Notes: generated by a model not told the origin, from the letters alone. Shown: positions 7,621-16,541, counted from the first letter of the stretch. The stretch: 64,000 nt of DNA from Thermanaerothrix solaris (GCF_032334255.1 NZ_JAUHMF010000002.1:1116001-1180000), one strand, 5' to 3'. Program-made: numbers and translations.

Positions 7621-9561
7621 ATGAATATTGAAGGTCGTGGTAGTACGACGATTGTGCACCGCGAGACAGAATATAAACCGCCGCGTTCCTGGCGCACCTG
7701 GCTGATCGGTCGTCCTCTTCCCACCGCTGATGCTCCCCATCAGACAATCGGCAAGTTCATCGGTTTAGCGGTCTTTGCCTCGGATGCCCTGTCCTCGACC
7801 GCTTATGCGACCCAGGAAATGTTGGTCATCCTGGCTGTACTGGGGACGACGGCCTATGGTTATGTCTTCCCGCTCTCCCTGGCGATTGTTATCCTCTTGG
7901 CCATTGTTACCCTTTCGTATGAGCAAACCATCCACGCCTATCCCAATGGTGGTGGTGCTTACATTGTCTCTCGTGAGAACCTGGGTACATGGCCGGCGCG
8001 TGTCGCTGGTGCAGCCTTATTGACTGACTATATCCTCACGGTTGCGGTTTCGGTTTCCTCTGGGGTGGCCCAAATTGTTTCCGCCTATCCGGTACTTTTC
8101 CCCTGGCGGGTTTGGATCTCAGTGGGTTTTATCCTTTTTATTATGTTGATTAACCTGAGGGGAGTAAAAGAGTCTGGGGCAACCTTTGCTATCCCCACGT
8201 ACTACTTTATCGTAACTATGTATCTAACAGTCGGGGTAGGCTTATTTCGCTATTTCACAGGGTCATTAGGCGTGGTTCAGAATCCGCCCCCGCTTGAGGT
8301 TTTACATTTAGGGGAAGGCTTCTCGATTTTCCTTCTATTGCGTGCTTTTGCAAGTGGAACGGCAGCGCTCACCGGGGTTGAAGCGATATCTAACGGCATC
8401 CCTGCCTTTAAAGAGCCACGTTCTCACAACGCGGGTATTACCCTGATCATCATGTCCACCATTTTGGGGTCACTTTTATTGGGAATTTCGTTCCTAAGCG
8501 CTCACATTCAAGCCGTGCCCTCTGAAATTGAGACGGTTATTTCTCAATTAGCGCGTACGGCTTATGGAGAACGTGGTTTCTTTTACTTTGCAACCATCAC
8601 CGCTACGACGGTCATCTTGATCTTGGCGGCTAACACGGCCTTCGCCGATTTTCCACGTCTCAGCGCCTTTATGGCAAAAGATAGCCTTTTGCCGCGCCAA
8701 ATGACCTTTCGTGGCAGTCGTCTAGTGTATTCACGTGGTATTGTCACCTTAGCCGTCCTTGCCTCTCTGCTCATTATTGTGTTTAACGCTAGCGTGACAC
8801 GTTTGATCCCGCTTTACGCAATTGGTGTGTTCCTATCGTTCACCCTCTCCCAGGCGGGCATGGCGCATCGTTGGTGGAAGGTAGGACACCTCAAGCCAGG
8901 TGAGGAAATTCAGGAACGCAGTTCTACGCTGCGTTATGATCCTGCTTGGCAGATCAAGATGCTCATCAATGGGTTTGGGGCGCTTTGCACCGGGGTGGTG
9001 ATGATCATCTTTGCGGTGACGAAGTTTGCCGATGGGGCGTGGATTGTGGTGCTGGTGATTCCCAGCCTGGTGGCGATGTTTACCGCGATTGAGACTCATT
9101 ACCATCACGTGGCACAACGCCTCTCGTTGGAGCATTATGGAGCACCGCCGCGTATTGCGCGCCATCGTATTATTTTGCCTATCTCTGGCGTTCACCGCGG
9201 AACTTTGGCGGCATTACGGTATGCGCGGACGCTCTCGGATGACATTACTGCCGTGCACGTATCTATAGATCCAGAAGAGGCTGAAAAAGTACGCCGCAAG
9301 TGGGAAGTATGGGGCGATGGCGTGCGCTTGGTAGTGTTGGATTCTCCCTACCGTCTCTACATTGAGCCCTTGTTGGAATACATTGACGAGGTCCATCGCC
9401 AGCGCCAACCCAACGAAGTTATCACCGTGGTGGTGCCGGAATTTGTCTCCCATCACTGGTGGAGCGGCATTTTGCACGCCCGAGCAGCGGTGACGTTGCG
9501 TGCGGCGTTGCTCTTTCACAAGGATTTGGTCATCACGAGTGTGCCCTATCAAATTGATTGA
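7621..9561 (+). CDS. KimA-type potassium/proton symporter (APC superfamily)
   Basis: A 646-residue membrane protein with about 12 helices and a soluble C-terminal domain. Its N-terminal half closely follows Bacillus KimA (YdaO), a high-affinity K+/H+ symporter of the KUP type. Visible motifs include SDALSSTAY, HAYPNGGGAYIVS and DYILTVAVS, holding the Asp/Tyr residues that form the K+ site in KimA. After the last helix (about residue 500) comes a cytosolic domain of roughly 140 residues beginning near HRIILPISGVHRGT, resembling a universal-stress-like fold. ATG 7621 is preceded by AGGAGG and GAAGG; a TTG at 7582 would place the start at the promoter. Two RCK proteins follow, supporting a potassium role. 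Automated annotation would probably say amino acid permease. Confidence 0.82.
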   Translation: MNIEGRGSTTIVHRETEYKPPRSWRTWLIGRPLPTADAPHQTIGKFIGLAVFASDALSSTAYATQEMLVILAVLGTTAYGYVFPLSLAIVILLAIVTLSYEQTIHAYPNGGGAYIVSRENLGTWPARVAGAALLTDYILTVAVSVSSGVAQIVSAYPVLFPWRVWISVGFILFIMLINLRGVKESGATFAIPTYYFIVTMYLTVGVGLFRYFTGSLGVVQNPPPLEVLHLGEGFSIFLLLRAFASGTAALTGVEAISNGIPAFKEPRSHNAGITLIIMSTILGSLLLGISFLSAHIQAVPSEIETVISQLARTAYGERGFFYFATITATTVILILAANTAFADFPRLSAFMAKDSLLPRQMTFRGSRLVYSRGIVTLAVLASLLIIVFNASVTRLIPLYAIGVFLSFTLSQAGMAHRWWKVGHLKPGEEIQERSSTLRYDPAWQIKMLINGFGALCTGVVMIIFAVTKFADGAWIVVLVIPSLVAMFTAIETHYHHVAQRLSLEHYGAPPRIARHRIILPISGVHRGTLAALRYARTLSDDITAVHVSIDPEEAEKVRRKWEVWGDGVRLVVLDSPYRLYIEPLLEYIDEVHRQRQPNEVITVVVPEFVSHHWWSGILHARAAVTLRAALLFHKDLVITSVPYQID

Positions 9562-9586
9562 CGTTCCCAGGGAGGTTTAGACTCTT

Positions 9587-10243
9587 ATGGATATCATTGT
9601 CGTAGGATGTGGTCGGTTGGGTTCACAATTGGCCTATCGTTTGTTCAAGTCCGGCCACGAAGTGGCCGTCGTGGATTCCAACCCGCAGGCTTTCAACAAT
9701 TTGCCCCCGGATTTTAGTGGACGGCTGCACGAGGGCGATGCGATGGGGCAGGATGTGCTGTTGCGGGCAGGTATTGAAAAAGCCCATGCGCTGGCGGCGG
9801 TGACCAATTCTGATCCGTTGAATGCCGTGGTAGGGCACATTGCGCGTTCGGTATATCACGTCCCGCATGTGGTGGTGCGTAACTATGACCCTCACTTCCG
9901 CCCGATTTTTGAGGCGTTTGGCTTACAGACGGTGAGTTCGACGTCGTGGGGGGCACAGCGCATTGAAGAATTAATCGCCGGCGGTGATATCCGGGCTGTG
10001 TTTTCTGCCGGTAATGGCGAGGTGGAAATTTACGAGGTGGATATTCCCGAAGCGTGGAACGGTTATCCGATTAAGGAACTTGTACCTTCTAAGGAATGTA
10101 TCCTGGTGGCGCTCAGCCGAGCCGGTAGGGCGTTTTTACCGGCACCGGAGTTTGCTTTGATGACCGGTGATGTGTTGGTGGTTGGAGCAACGTTTGAAGG
10201 GATTACGGCTCTACGTAAGGCATTGCAAGAAGGGACGAGGTGA
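9587..10243 (+). CDS. RCK/TrkA-family potassium transport regulatory subunit (first copy)
   Basis: A 218-residue cytosolic protein with an RCK_N/TrkA-N Rossmann domain (1-120; GCGRLG at 7-12, acidic D31 ending strand 2) and a TrkA-C domain (about 135-215). Such proteins bind NAD(H), ATP/ADP or c-di-AMP and gate Trk/Ktr-type potassium channels. It lies 25 bp downstream of the KimA-like gene with a GGGAGGT ribosome site, and 4 bp upstream of a second RCK protein, so the two probably form a hetero-oligomeric ring. No TrkH/KtrB membrane subunit is in the window; the partner may be the KimA-like protein or a distant channel. Confidence 0.85.
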   Translation: MDIIVVGCGRLGSQLAYRLFKSGHEVAVVDSNPQAFNNLPPDFSGRLHEGDAMGQDVLLRAGIEKAHALAAVTNSDPLNAVVGHIARSVYHVPHVVVRNYDPHFRPIFEAFGLQTVSSTSWGAQRIEELIAGGDIRAVFSAGNGEVEIYEVDIPEAWNGYPIKELVPSKECILVALSRAGRAFLPAPEFALMTGDVLVVGATFEGITALRKALQEGTR

Positions 10244-10247
10244 GGCT

Positions 10248-10922
10248 ATGTTTGTCATCATCGCGGGTGGTGGTCGTACTGGGGCGCAATTGGCGCGTAT
10301 CTTGGTTAGCCAGAGTCATAAAGTGCATTTGATCGAACATCGCAAAGAGGTTTTAGCGCGCATCCATCGCGAATTACCCACTGAGGTGGTCTACGAGGGG
10401 AATCCGATTGAACCTTGGGTGTTGGAACAGGCCGGAATCCGGGAAGCCGATGTGCTGGCGGCTTGCACTCAATCGGATGAGGTGAACCTGACGTTATGTT
10501 ACTTTGCCCGTTGCCGCTATCAGGTGCCGCGCACAATTGCCCGGATCAACAATCCTCACAATGCCTGGTTGTTTGATGAGAAATTCCACGTGGATGTGGC
10601 CGTAAATCAGGCTGAGATCATGGCCGCGATTATTGAAGAGGAAATGTCATTAGGGGATATGCTAACGCTGTTGAAGTTGCGTCGCGGGCATTACTCGTTA
10701 GTGGAGGAAAAGATTTTACCCGGTGCAAAGGTCATTGGAATCCCGATAAAGGATTTGAAACTTCCAGAACATTGTGTCATTGCAGCCATCATTCGCAACG
10801 GGGAAGTTATTGTGCCGCGTGGAGTGACGGCCATTGAACCCGGGGATGAGATCCTGGCAGTGATAGATCATGAAGGCGCTAAACAGTTAGCCGAGTTACT
10901 CTCGCCGCCGGAAGAAACCTGA
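10248..10922 (+). CDS. RCK/TrkA-family potassium transport regulatory subunit (second copy)
   Basis: A 224-residue RCK protein with TrkA-N (GGGRTG at 7-12) and TrkA-C domains, paralogous to its neighbour. ATG 10248 is chosen because the Rossmann strand MFVIIAGGG starts there and GAGGTGAGG lies just upstream; a longer frame starting at 10167 would lie inside the previous gene. It ends the kimA-RCK-RCK operon. Tandem unequal RCK subunits suggest one binds nucleotide and the other a different ligand (inference). Confidence 0.85.
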   Translation: MFVIIAGGGRTGAQLARILVSQSHKVHLIEHRKEVLARIHRELPTEVVYEGNPIEPWVLEQAGIREADVLAACTQSDEVNLTLCYFARCRYQVPRTIARINNPHNAWLFDEKFHVDVAVNQAEIMAAIIEEEMSLGDMLTLLKLRRGHYSLVEEKILPGAKVIGIPIKDLKLPEHCVIAAIIRNGEVIVPRGVTAIEPGDEILAVIDHEGAKQLAELLSPPEET

Positions 10923-10987
10923 ACCATTAAGGCAATAGGTTGACATTCCCCTGGCTGGGATTAAATTTATAAGTTGAGGAGGTTGTC

Positions 10988-11608
10988 ATGGTGGCCAGGG
11001 TAATTTTGCTGGTGGTGGCGTATTTGATAGGCTCTATCCCCACAGCAGTGCTGCTCTCGCGAGCAGTGCTGGGTAAAGACATTCGTTATTTGGGGGATGG
11101 CAATATGGGATCGCGTAACGTGGCCCAGGTAATGGGTTGGCGTTACGGTCTTATTGTGTTCACGGTAGATTTTAACAAAGGCATCTTAGCGGTAATACTG
11201 GCCCGAGCATTAGGCTTTTCGCTCGAATGGCAGTTGCTGGCGGCTGGCTGTGCAGTGTTGGGGCATGACTTTCCGGTGTTTGTGGGTTTCCGCGGCGGTC
11301 AGGGACTAGCCACCATTTTAGGTATTTTGTTTATCTTCTTACCGGCAGAATTCCTGGGAGCATTGGTGGCATTTTTAATGGTTTATGCGTTTTCGCACCA
11401 TCTTGATCTTAGTGTTGGCGTGGGGATCGGCTTATTGATCTCATTTGCATTGGTACTTAAAGAACCGCCAGCGGTCATTTTTGCTTCAGTTACCATGGTC
11501 CTTACTATCCCTCTAAAGAAATATGTGATTGACCGCTCGCACCGTGCCTGGGTGCAGGCTCAGGCTAATACCTATGAGGAGACTCAATGCCATCTACCGA
11601 AGGTGTGA
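10988..11608 (+). CDS. plsY: PlsY-like acyl-phosphate:glycerol-3-phosphate acyltransferase
   Basis: A 206-residue integral membrane protein with about five helices. PlsY transfers an acyl group from acyl-phosphate to glycerol-3-phosphate, starting phospholipid synthesis. The three family motifs are recognisable: GSIPTAVL near residue 15, GDGNMGSRN (about 36-44; usual form GSGNxGATN) and GHDFPVFVGFRGGQG (usual GHxFPVFLxFKGGKG). The substitutions in motif 1 are notable because a second PlsY paralogue lies at 19210-19923. The start has GAGGAGGTTGTC just upstream. A TTGACA at 10940-10945 with an A/T-rich region near 10962 may be its promoter. Confidence 0.8.
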   Translation: MVARVILLVVAYLIGSIPTAVLLSRAVLGKDIRYLGDGNMGSRNVAQVMGWRYGLIVFTVDFNKGILAVILARALGFSLEWQLLAAGCAVLGHDFPVFVGFRGGQGLATILGILFIFLPAEFLGALVAFLMVYAFSHHLDLSVGVGIGLLISFALVLKEPPAVIFASVTMVLTIPLKKYVIDRSHRAWVQAQANTYEETQCHLPKV

Positions 11609-11668
11609 CCCCTCTATCATTGGCGGGCTGAAGAAAACGTCTAAAGGATTTATCTCTAAAATTTAGGG

Positions 11669-11674
11669 TATAAT
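11669..11674 (+). promoter_or_regulatory. Probable -10 box for rpmH operon
   Basis: TATAAT at 11669-11674 in the 115-bp gap before rpmH, with a poor -35 match upstream. The predicted transcript start, near 11681, leaves about 43 bases of leader containing the ribosome site GAGGTGA. No DnaA-box cluster is visible here, although rpmH often neighbours dnaA and oriC. Confidence 0.5.
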
Positions 11675-11723
11675 TCAACTTTGCTGAGTTGAGCCAAACA
11701 AAAAGATGTGAGGTGATATAGCA

Positions 11724-11894
11724 ATGCCGAAGCGAACTTATCAACCCAAAATTCGTCGCCGGGTGAGGGTGCATGGTTTCCGCGCTCGCATGGCCACGGC
11801 AGATGGACGAAAGGTGCTGAAGCGGCGCCGTCTCAAAGGACGCTATCGCGTTACAGTCACCATGAACGAGCACGTTAAAAAGATTCGGTGGTAG
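11724..11894 (+). CDS. rpmH: 50S ribosomal protein L34
   Basis: A 56-residue basic protein of the large ribosomal subunit. It starts MPKRTYQPKIRRRVRVHGF and contains the L34 signature HGFRARMATADGRKVLKRRR and KGR. L34 is usually 44-47 residues; here about ten extra residues (MNEHVKKIRW) extend the C-terminus. GAGGTGATATAGCA upstream provides the ribosome site. It heads the classic rpmH-rnpA-yidD-yidC-jag order. Confidence 0.95.
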   Translation: MPKRTYQPKIRRRVRVHGFRARMATADGRKVLKRRRLKGRYRVTVTMNEHVKKIRW

Positions 11895-11955
11895 TCATTG
11901 ATTGGAACTGGGTGGTTCCTTGCCCGGCTTGCACCATATGTGAACGGGTGTATGG

Positions 11956-12342
11956 GTGAAACGCAAATACCGATTGAAACGCGCCAACGATTTCAGACGC
12001 GTTCGAGCCGAGGGAAAATCTCTTGGGCATCCGCTGATGGCGCTAGCGTTTGTTCCCAATGGTTTGCCATATTCACGAGTTGCGGTCGTAGCCGGGCGCA
12101 GTGTGGGCAGGGCTGTTCGACGCAATCGCGCCAAACGACGATTGAGGGCTTGCGTCGAGCAGCTTTTCCCACATGTTCAACCAGGATGGGACGTGATCGT
12201 GTATGCCCGCCCAGGCGTGATTGAAGCGCCCTTTGGAACGCTTTTAGAAACGATGGAGTATTTGCTCCGTCGGGGTGGCCTGTGGCAGGCATTGGCTGTG
12301 CAAGAATCAGTTGAAACAAGTCATGAGCGATTATCCGAATGA
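11956..12342 (+). CDS. rnpA: Ribonuclease P protein component
   Basis: A 128-residue basic protein binding RNase P RNA to mature tRNA 5' ends. It has the KRKYRLKRANDFRRV start, the hydrophobic strand MALAFVPNG, and the RNR signature in GRSVGRAVRRNRAKRRLR. The start is GTG 11956, 61 bp after rpmH; the ribosome site is weak (GGGTG). Its end overlaps yidD by 20 bp. Confidence 0.93.
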   Translation: MKRKYRLKRANDFRRVRAEGKSLGHPLMALAFVPNGLPYSRVAVVAGRSVGRAVRRNRAKRRLRACVEQLFPHVQPGWDVIVYARPGVIEAPFGTLLETMEYLLRRGGLWQALAVQESVETSHERLSE

Positions 12343-12595
12343 ACCCCGCTTGCGGGATTTACCGCTGAATCTTTTTACACTGCCACGTTGGTTGTTGTTG
12401 GCTTTGATCCGACTCTATCAACTGCTTGTTTCACCTGCCCTACCTCCCAACACCTGTCGTTTTTACCCCACCTGTTCCCATTATGGGTATCAGGCGATTT
12501 ATAAGCATGGGGTTATTAAGGGAACAGCATTGGCGGTATGGCGGGTTTTGCGCTGCAATCCATTTAATCCGGGTGGTTATGACCCGGTACCATGA
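12323..12595 (+). CDS. yidD: Membrane protein insertion efficiency factor YidD
   Basis: A 90-residue protein of the YidD family, a small membrane-associated helper of YidC/Sec insertion. Signature residues are clear: PPNTCRFYPTCSHYGYQAI and CNPFNPGGYDPVP, including the three conserved cysteines, after an amphipathic N-terminal helix. ATG 12323 lies inside the end of rnpA, a common overlap for this pair. A longer frame from 12275 adds residues unlike the family. Confidence 0.93.
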   Translation: MSDYPNEPRLRDLPLNLFTLPRWLLLALIRLYQLLVSPALPPNTCRFYPTCSHYGYQAIYKHGVIKGTALAVWRVLRCNPFNPGGYDPVP

Positions 12596-12626
12596 TTCTT
12601 CTTGAGGTAATGTAGGGATAACATCC

Positions 12627-13688
12627 ATGAAGCGTCGGTCAAAAATTTTCTGGTTTGTGAATGTGGTGCTCATTGCGTTGTTGTTGGGGGGATGCGCAGG
12701 AACCCTGGCGTCTTCTTCCTGGCCGGGAGTAACCGTGGTGGAAGAAACAGCCTATGTTGCTTATGGAAATCACGTCTATGCGCTCCGCGTTAGTGATGGT
12801 AGCATGCTCTGGCGCTTTCCGGAGAAGGCTGAAGGGCAGCGACTTTTCTTTGCCGCTCCGGCGATTGCAGACGGGCATTTAGTGGTAGGGGATTATCTAG
12901 CCGTTCTTCATAGTCTGGATCCCCAAACCGGCCAGGAACAATGGACGTTCACCGGGGCTCAAGGGCGTTGGATAGCCAGCCCACTGGTTTTGGATTCGCG
13001 CATTTATGCGCCGAATGCCGATCACCATTTGTATGCGTTAGATCTCCAAGGTAACCTGCTTTGGAAATTTAAGGCTTCAAAAGCCCTTTGGTCACAACCA
13101 GTGAGTGATGGTCGGAGAATCTACCAGGCCTCGATGGATCATTTTCTCTATGCATTGGATCCTTCTACCGGGCAAAAGATATGGGCGCGGGACCTCGGGG
13201 GGGCGGTAATTTACTCCCCGGTATTGAGTGACGAGGGGATCATCTATATCTCGACCTTGGCTCGCAACGTCCTGGCCATTCGGGCTGAGGATGGAAGCAT
13301 CATTTGGCAGAAGGCCTTTGAGAACAACTTCTGGTCGCAGCCTTTACTTCAGGGTGATCGGCTTTACCTGGGGGATTTGGGGGGCAAGGTGTATGCGATC
13401 TCGGCCCAGGATGGTACGGTTGTCTGGGAAAATAATCTGGGTGAGCCGCTTACCGGTGCCCCAACCTGGTTGGATGGAGAGGTGGTCTTTACCACAGAGA
13501 ATGGGAAGGTGGTCGCGTATAGTGAAGATGGCAACCAGAAATGGAAGGTTACCCTCGAGGGTAAACTTTATAATGGTCCTGTGGTTGCCAATAGCCATTT
13601 GCTGGTTGGTATTGCCCAGGGCAAAGTCTTGGTTCAGGCATTGACCGCTGGCGGGCAACAAGCCTGGGCGTTTGAGCCTCCAAAATAG
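12627..13688 (+). CDS. PQQ-repeat beta-propeller lipoprotein (BamB-like fold)
   Basis: A 353-residue secreted lipoprotein: a signal peptide ending in lipobox LLGGC (Cys about 24), then repeated blades of the PQQ/quinoprotein type. Each has the pattern ...VYALDxxTGxxxWxF... (for example LHSLDPQTGQEQWTF, LYALDPSTGQKIWARD, VYAISAQDGTVVWE), about seven in all. The fold matches BamB and similar scaffold proteins; enzyme residues are not evident. It is inserted between yidD and yidC in an otherwise conserved cluster, which suggests, but does not prove, a role in folding or handling of exported proteins. Confidence 0.85.
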   Translation: MKRRSKIFWFVNVVLIALLLGGCAGTLASSSWPGVTVVEETAYVAYGNHVYALRVSDGSMLWRFPEKAEGQRLFFAAPAIADGHLVVGDYLAVLHSLDPQTGQEQWTFTGAQGRWIASPLVLDSRIYAPNADHHLYALDLQGNLLWKFKASKALWSQPVSDGRRIYQASMDHFLYALDPSTGQKIWARDLGGAVIYSPVLSDEGIIYISTLARNVLAIRAEDGSIIWQKAFENNFWSQPLLQGDRLYLGDLGGKVYAISAQDGTVVWENNLGEPLTGAPTWLDGEVVFTTENGKVVAYSEDGNQKWKVTLEGKLYNGPVVANSHLLVGIAQGKVLVQALTAGGQQAWAFEPPK

Positions 13689-13706
13689 GTAGGATGGGTA
13701 AAAGTT

Positions 13707-14504
13707 ATGTGGGACGCGTTGATTATTACGCCTTTTGTCAATGTATTGTTGTTTATTTACAACCTGGTAGGCCAGAATTTTGGTCTGGCGATCATTCTCT
13801 TTACGTTGCTGATTCGCCTGATCACGCATCCCTTGATGGTTAAGCAGATCAAGGGTGCGAAGGCCATGCAGGAACTACAAAAGAATGAAAAGTGGCTCAA
13901 AATTCAAGAGAAATACAAAAACGATCGTGAGAAGTTGGCGCAGGAGCAAATGGCGCTTTATCGCGAATTGGGTATCAACCCCTTTGCATCCTGTTTGCCG
14001 ACACTGATCCAATTCCCGATCATCATCGGCTTGTATCAGAGCCTGATTATCGCATTGGCAAGCACTCCGATCGAACTTCTGAATCTAATTCGCCACATAT
14101 ACCCGGCTCTGCTTAAGGTTGAAGCCCTTATTCCATTAAATAGTCAATTTCTATGGATGGATTTAGGGCTACCCGAGCGTTTGGTGTTGCCGTTTTTACC
14201 GGTCGGTATACCGGTGTTGGCGGTTGTAGTGACTGTGACCACATATTTACAGGGTAAATTGATGACACCGCCAAGTGCGAATCCCAAGGATCAGTCGGCG
14301 ATGTTCTCAAATATGATGAATCTCTACATGCCATTTCTAATGGGCTATCTGGCTTTGACTTTAGCATCGGGGCTGGCGCTTTATTTTGTCGTCTCTAACC
14401 TTATTGGTATCCTCCAATATGCGCTGTTGGGACAACTGAATTGGCAAAATATCCTCCCCAAGCGGGCCAGCGAAAAACCCTCTAAAGCGGGGGCGAAAAA
14501 ATAA
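13707..14504 (+). CDS. yidC: Membrane protein insertase YidC/Oxa1
   Basis: A 265-residue Oxa1-type insertase that inserts membrane proteins alone or with Sec. It has five predicted helices, the cytoplasmic coiled-coil hairpin between helices 1 and 2 (about 50-85, rich in Lys/Glu), and the conserved stretch NPFASCLPTLIQFPIIIGLY. It lacks the large periplasmic domain of E. coli YidC and a lipobox. The basic tail (ASEKPSKAGAKK) suits ribosome binding. It lies 18 bp after the beta-propeller gene and 32 bp before jag. Confidence 0.94.
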   Translation: MWDALIITPFVNVLLFIYNLVGQNFGLAIILFTLLIRLITHPLMVKQIKGAKAMQELQKNEKWLKIQEKYKNDREKLAQEQMALYRELGINPFASCLPTLIQFPIIIGLYQSLIIALASTPIELLNLIRHIYPALLKVEALIPLNSQFLWMDLGLPERLVLPFLPVGIPVLAVVVTVTTYLQGKLMTPPSANPKDQSAMFSNMMNLYMPFLMGYLALTLASGLALYFVVSNLIGILQYALLGQLNWQNILPKRASEKPSKAGAKK

Positions 14505-14536
14505 AACGTGAAATATCACCATAATGAGGCGGTCTT

Positions 14537-15310
14537 ATGAAACAAGAGCGAACGACTCTGGAGGTCATTGCACCGACCGTTGAGGAAGCCATTGCGCGTG
14601 GATTGAGTCAATTAGGGCTTTCCCAGGAGCAGGTGGAGGTGGAAGTATTGGATCCGGGTAGTCGGGGTTTTCTGGGAATCGGCAGCCGCCAAGCGAGGGT
14701 GAAACTCTCGGTCAAGGCGGCCGGCGAGGCTCAGGCCTCTGTTCGGTCAGACGTCAGTGGGGCTGGTACTCTAGAAGAGGAATACCCGACTGAGGCAGGA
14801 ATGCCCTTGGGACAATGGGATGAACAAAAAGCCCTTGAGGTGGCACAACGGGTTGTTGGTGAATTGCTTGAAAAGATGAAAGTACAGGCACGATTGCGGG
14901 TTCGCATTCAACCCCCACAAGAAGAGAATGCTCAACCTGCGGTTTGGGTCGAAGTTCAAGGGGATGATTTGAGCATTTTAATCGGGCGCCGTTCGGAGAC
15001 GCTGAATGCATTGCAGTATATCAGCAGTTTGATTGTGAGCCGCGAAATGGGGGTTTGGGTGCCGCTCATTATTGACGTACAGGGATATCGTGCCCGGCGT
15101 GAACGGCAGTTGCGTATCCTGGCGCGGCGAATGGCTGAACAGGCCGTGCTCACCGGACGGCGGCAGGTGCTGGAACCTATGCCGGCGAACGAACGCCGTA
15201 TCATTCATCTGGAACTGCGTGATCATCCGGACGTGGTGACCGAAAGCATTGGCGAGGAGCCCAATCGTAAGGTCACGATTGTGCCCAAGCGTCACTCCAG
15301 ACGACCTTAG
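14537..15310 (+). CDS. jag: RNA-binding protein Jag/KhpB (Jag_N-KH-R3H)
   Basis: A 257-residue protein with the Jag N-terminal domain (about 5-60; GSRGFLGIGSRQARV), a variable acidic linker, a KH-II domain (about 110-190; ILIGRRSETLNALQYI) and a C-terminal R3H domain (PMPANERRIIHLEL). Jag/KhpB binds RNA and affects cell elongation and division in Firmicutes. It closes the yidC cluster and is followed by a strong terminator. Confidence 0.93.
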   Translation: MKQERTTLEVIAPTVEEAIARGLSQLGLSQEQVEVEVLDPGSRGFLGIGSRQARVKLSVKAAGEAQASVRSDVSGAGTLEEEYPTEAGMPLGQWDEQKALEVAQRVVGELLEKMKVQARLRVRIQPPQEENAQPAVWVEVQGDDLSILIGRRSETLNALQYISSLIVSREMGVWVPLIIDVQGYRARRERQLRILARRMAEQAVLTGRRQVLEPMPANERRIIHLELRDHPDVVTESIGEEPNRKVTIVPKRHSRRP

Positions 15311-15317
15311 TGACAAC

Positions 15318-15344
15318 AAACCTCCCCCGACGGGGAGGTTTTAA
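15318..15344 (+). terminator. Intrinsic terminator after jag
   Basis: A 10-bp perfect stem, AAACCTCCCC (15318-15327) and GGGGAGGTTT (15332-15341), with loop CGAC and a short T tract. It ends the rpmH-jag operon eight bases after the stop. Confidence 0.85.
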
Positions 15345-15358
15345 CTTATGGAGCCACG

Positions 15359-16519
15359 ATGACGTTTCATTGGAGTGATCCTCAGGATGGTATTTTGCTT
15401 TTTCTGCTGGTGCTTCTGGCGATTGCGTGTTCCAATCTGTGGTTCTTCAAACGGCCCTTTGCGTCTTTTCGTATTTCCCATTGGCCGCAAGTGGCTGTGT
15501 TAATTCCAGCGCGAAATGAAGCGCATAACCTTCCCCAATGTTTAGAGAGTGTGTCTCAGCAGGACTATCCCGGCGCGTTAGAAGTGTGGGTGTTGGATGA
15601 TGACTCTAACGATGGAACGGGAGAGATAGCCACGCAGTTTGCCGCTAAGGACAGCCGCTTTCACTACCTGCGCGGGTTGCCCTTGCCGGAAGGATGGTTA
15701 GGAAAACATTGGGCTTGTCAACAATTGGCCGAAGCCACTAAGGCGGAGATCCTACTGTTCCTGGATGCGGATACAACTCTTGCCCCGTCTGCTGTGCAAA
15801 AAGCCGTGGCGACCTTTGAATTGGACCAGATTGATTTGCTCTCGCTAGTTCCTTATGAGGTTATGCAGACATGGGGCGAACGCCTGATTCAGCCCTTTTT
15901 CCTATGGGCAATGCTGGCGTTTTATCCGTTGGGGCTGGCATTTCGTCTTCGGTGGGCAGATTTATCCTTCACGATTGGTCAGTTTTTGTTGATTCGGCGA
16001 CAAACTTATTTTGCCATTGGTGGGCATGCGGCGATTCGAAGTATCGTTGTGGATGATTTAGCGTTAGGTCGCAATACCGTCAGAGCGGGCTTTCGATGGC
16101 GCTTGATGGATGGAGGTGAATTGGTGCGTTGTCGAATGTATCGCTCTTGGCGTGAGGTGTTTGCGGGTTTTGCAAAAAATTTATTTGCGGTTTTCAATTA
16201 TCGGGTGTTACCGTTCCTTTTCGTCTTGGGCTGGTTAGGGTGGGTCTTTCTCCAACCGTGGGTGGTGATCGGGATGTATGGGTTGGGTATTCCTTCGGTG
16301 TTTAGTCTGCAAAAGGCCTTGGAGGCCGTGCTAACCTCATTAACGCTCTTTGGACTTATTTATGCCCGTTTGAGGATCCCTGTTTACCTTACACTCTTCT
16401 ATCCTTTTACCATAGGCATAAGCGTCCTAATTGGTTTATACTCATGCATACTTACCTTGCGAGGTGTTTCAGCCTGGAAGGGGCGGCGATTGGTCAAGCC
16501 GCGCATTCGTTGGTTATGA
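15359..16519 (+). CDS. Membrane glycosyltransferase, family 2
   Basis: A 386-residue GT-A glycosyltransferase anchored by one N-terminal helix (about 12-28) and three or four C-terminal helices (about 285-375). The catalytic domain begins VAVLIPARNEAHNL, has the nucleotide-binding WVLDDDSNDGT and the metal-binding FLDADTT. The overall layout resembles enzymes that glycosylate carotenoids, hopanoids or other lipids on the inner membrane face. The acceptor cannot be read from the sequence. It begins just after the jag terminator with a GGAG site. Confidence 0.82.
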   Translation: MTFHWSDPQDGILLFLLVLLAIACSNLWFFKRPFASFRISHWPQVAVLIPARNEAHNLPQCLESVSQQDYPGALEVWVLDDDSNDGTGEIATQFAAKDSRFHYLRGLPLPEGWLGKHWACQQLAEATKAEILLFLDADTTLAPSAVQKAVATFELDQIDLLSLVPYEVMQTWGERLIQPFFLWAMLAFYPLGLAFRLRWADLSFTIGQFLLIRRQTYFAIGGHAAIRSIVVDDLALGRNTVRAGFRWRLMDGGELVRCRMYRSWREVFAGFAKNLFAVFNYRVLPFLFVLGWLGWVFLQPWVVIGMYGLGIPSVFSLQKALEAVLTSLTLFGLIYARLRIPVYLTLFYPFTIGISVLIGLYSCILTLRGVSAWKGRRLVKPRIRWL

Positions 16520-16541
16520 TCTTTGACGTGGAGGGTTTCAC

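Noticed and set aside
11609..11723. Replication origin near rpmH
   Set aside because: The rpmH-jag cluster often borders oriC, but no dnaA gene, DnaA-box cluster or A/T-rich unwinding region is visible here.
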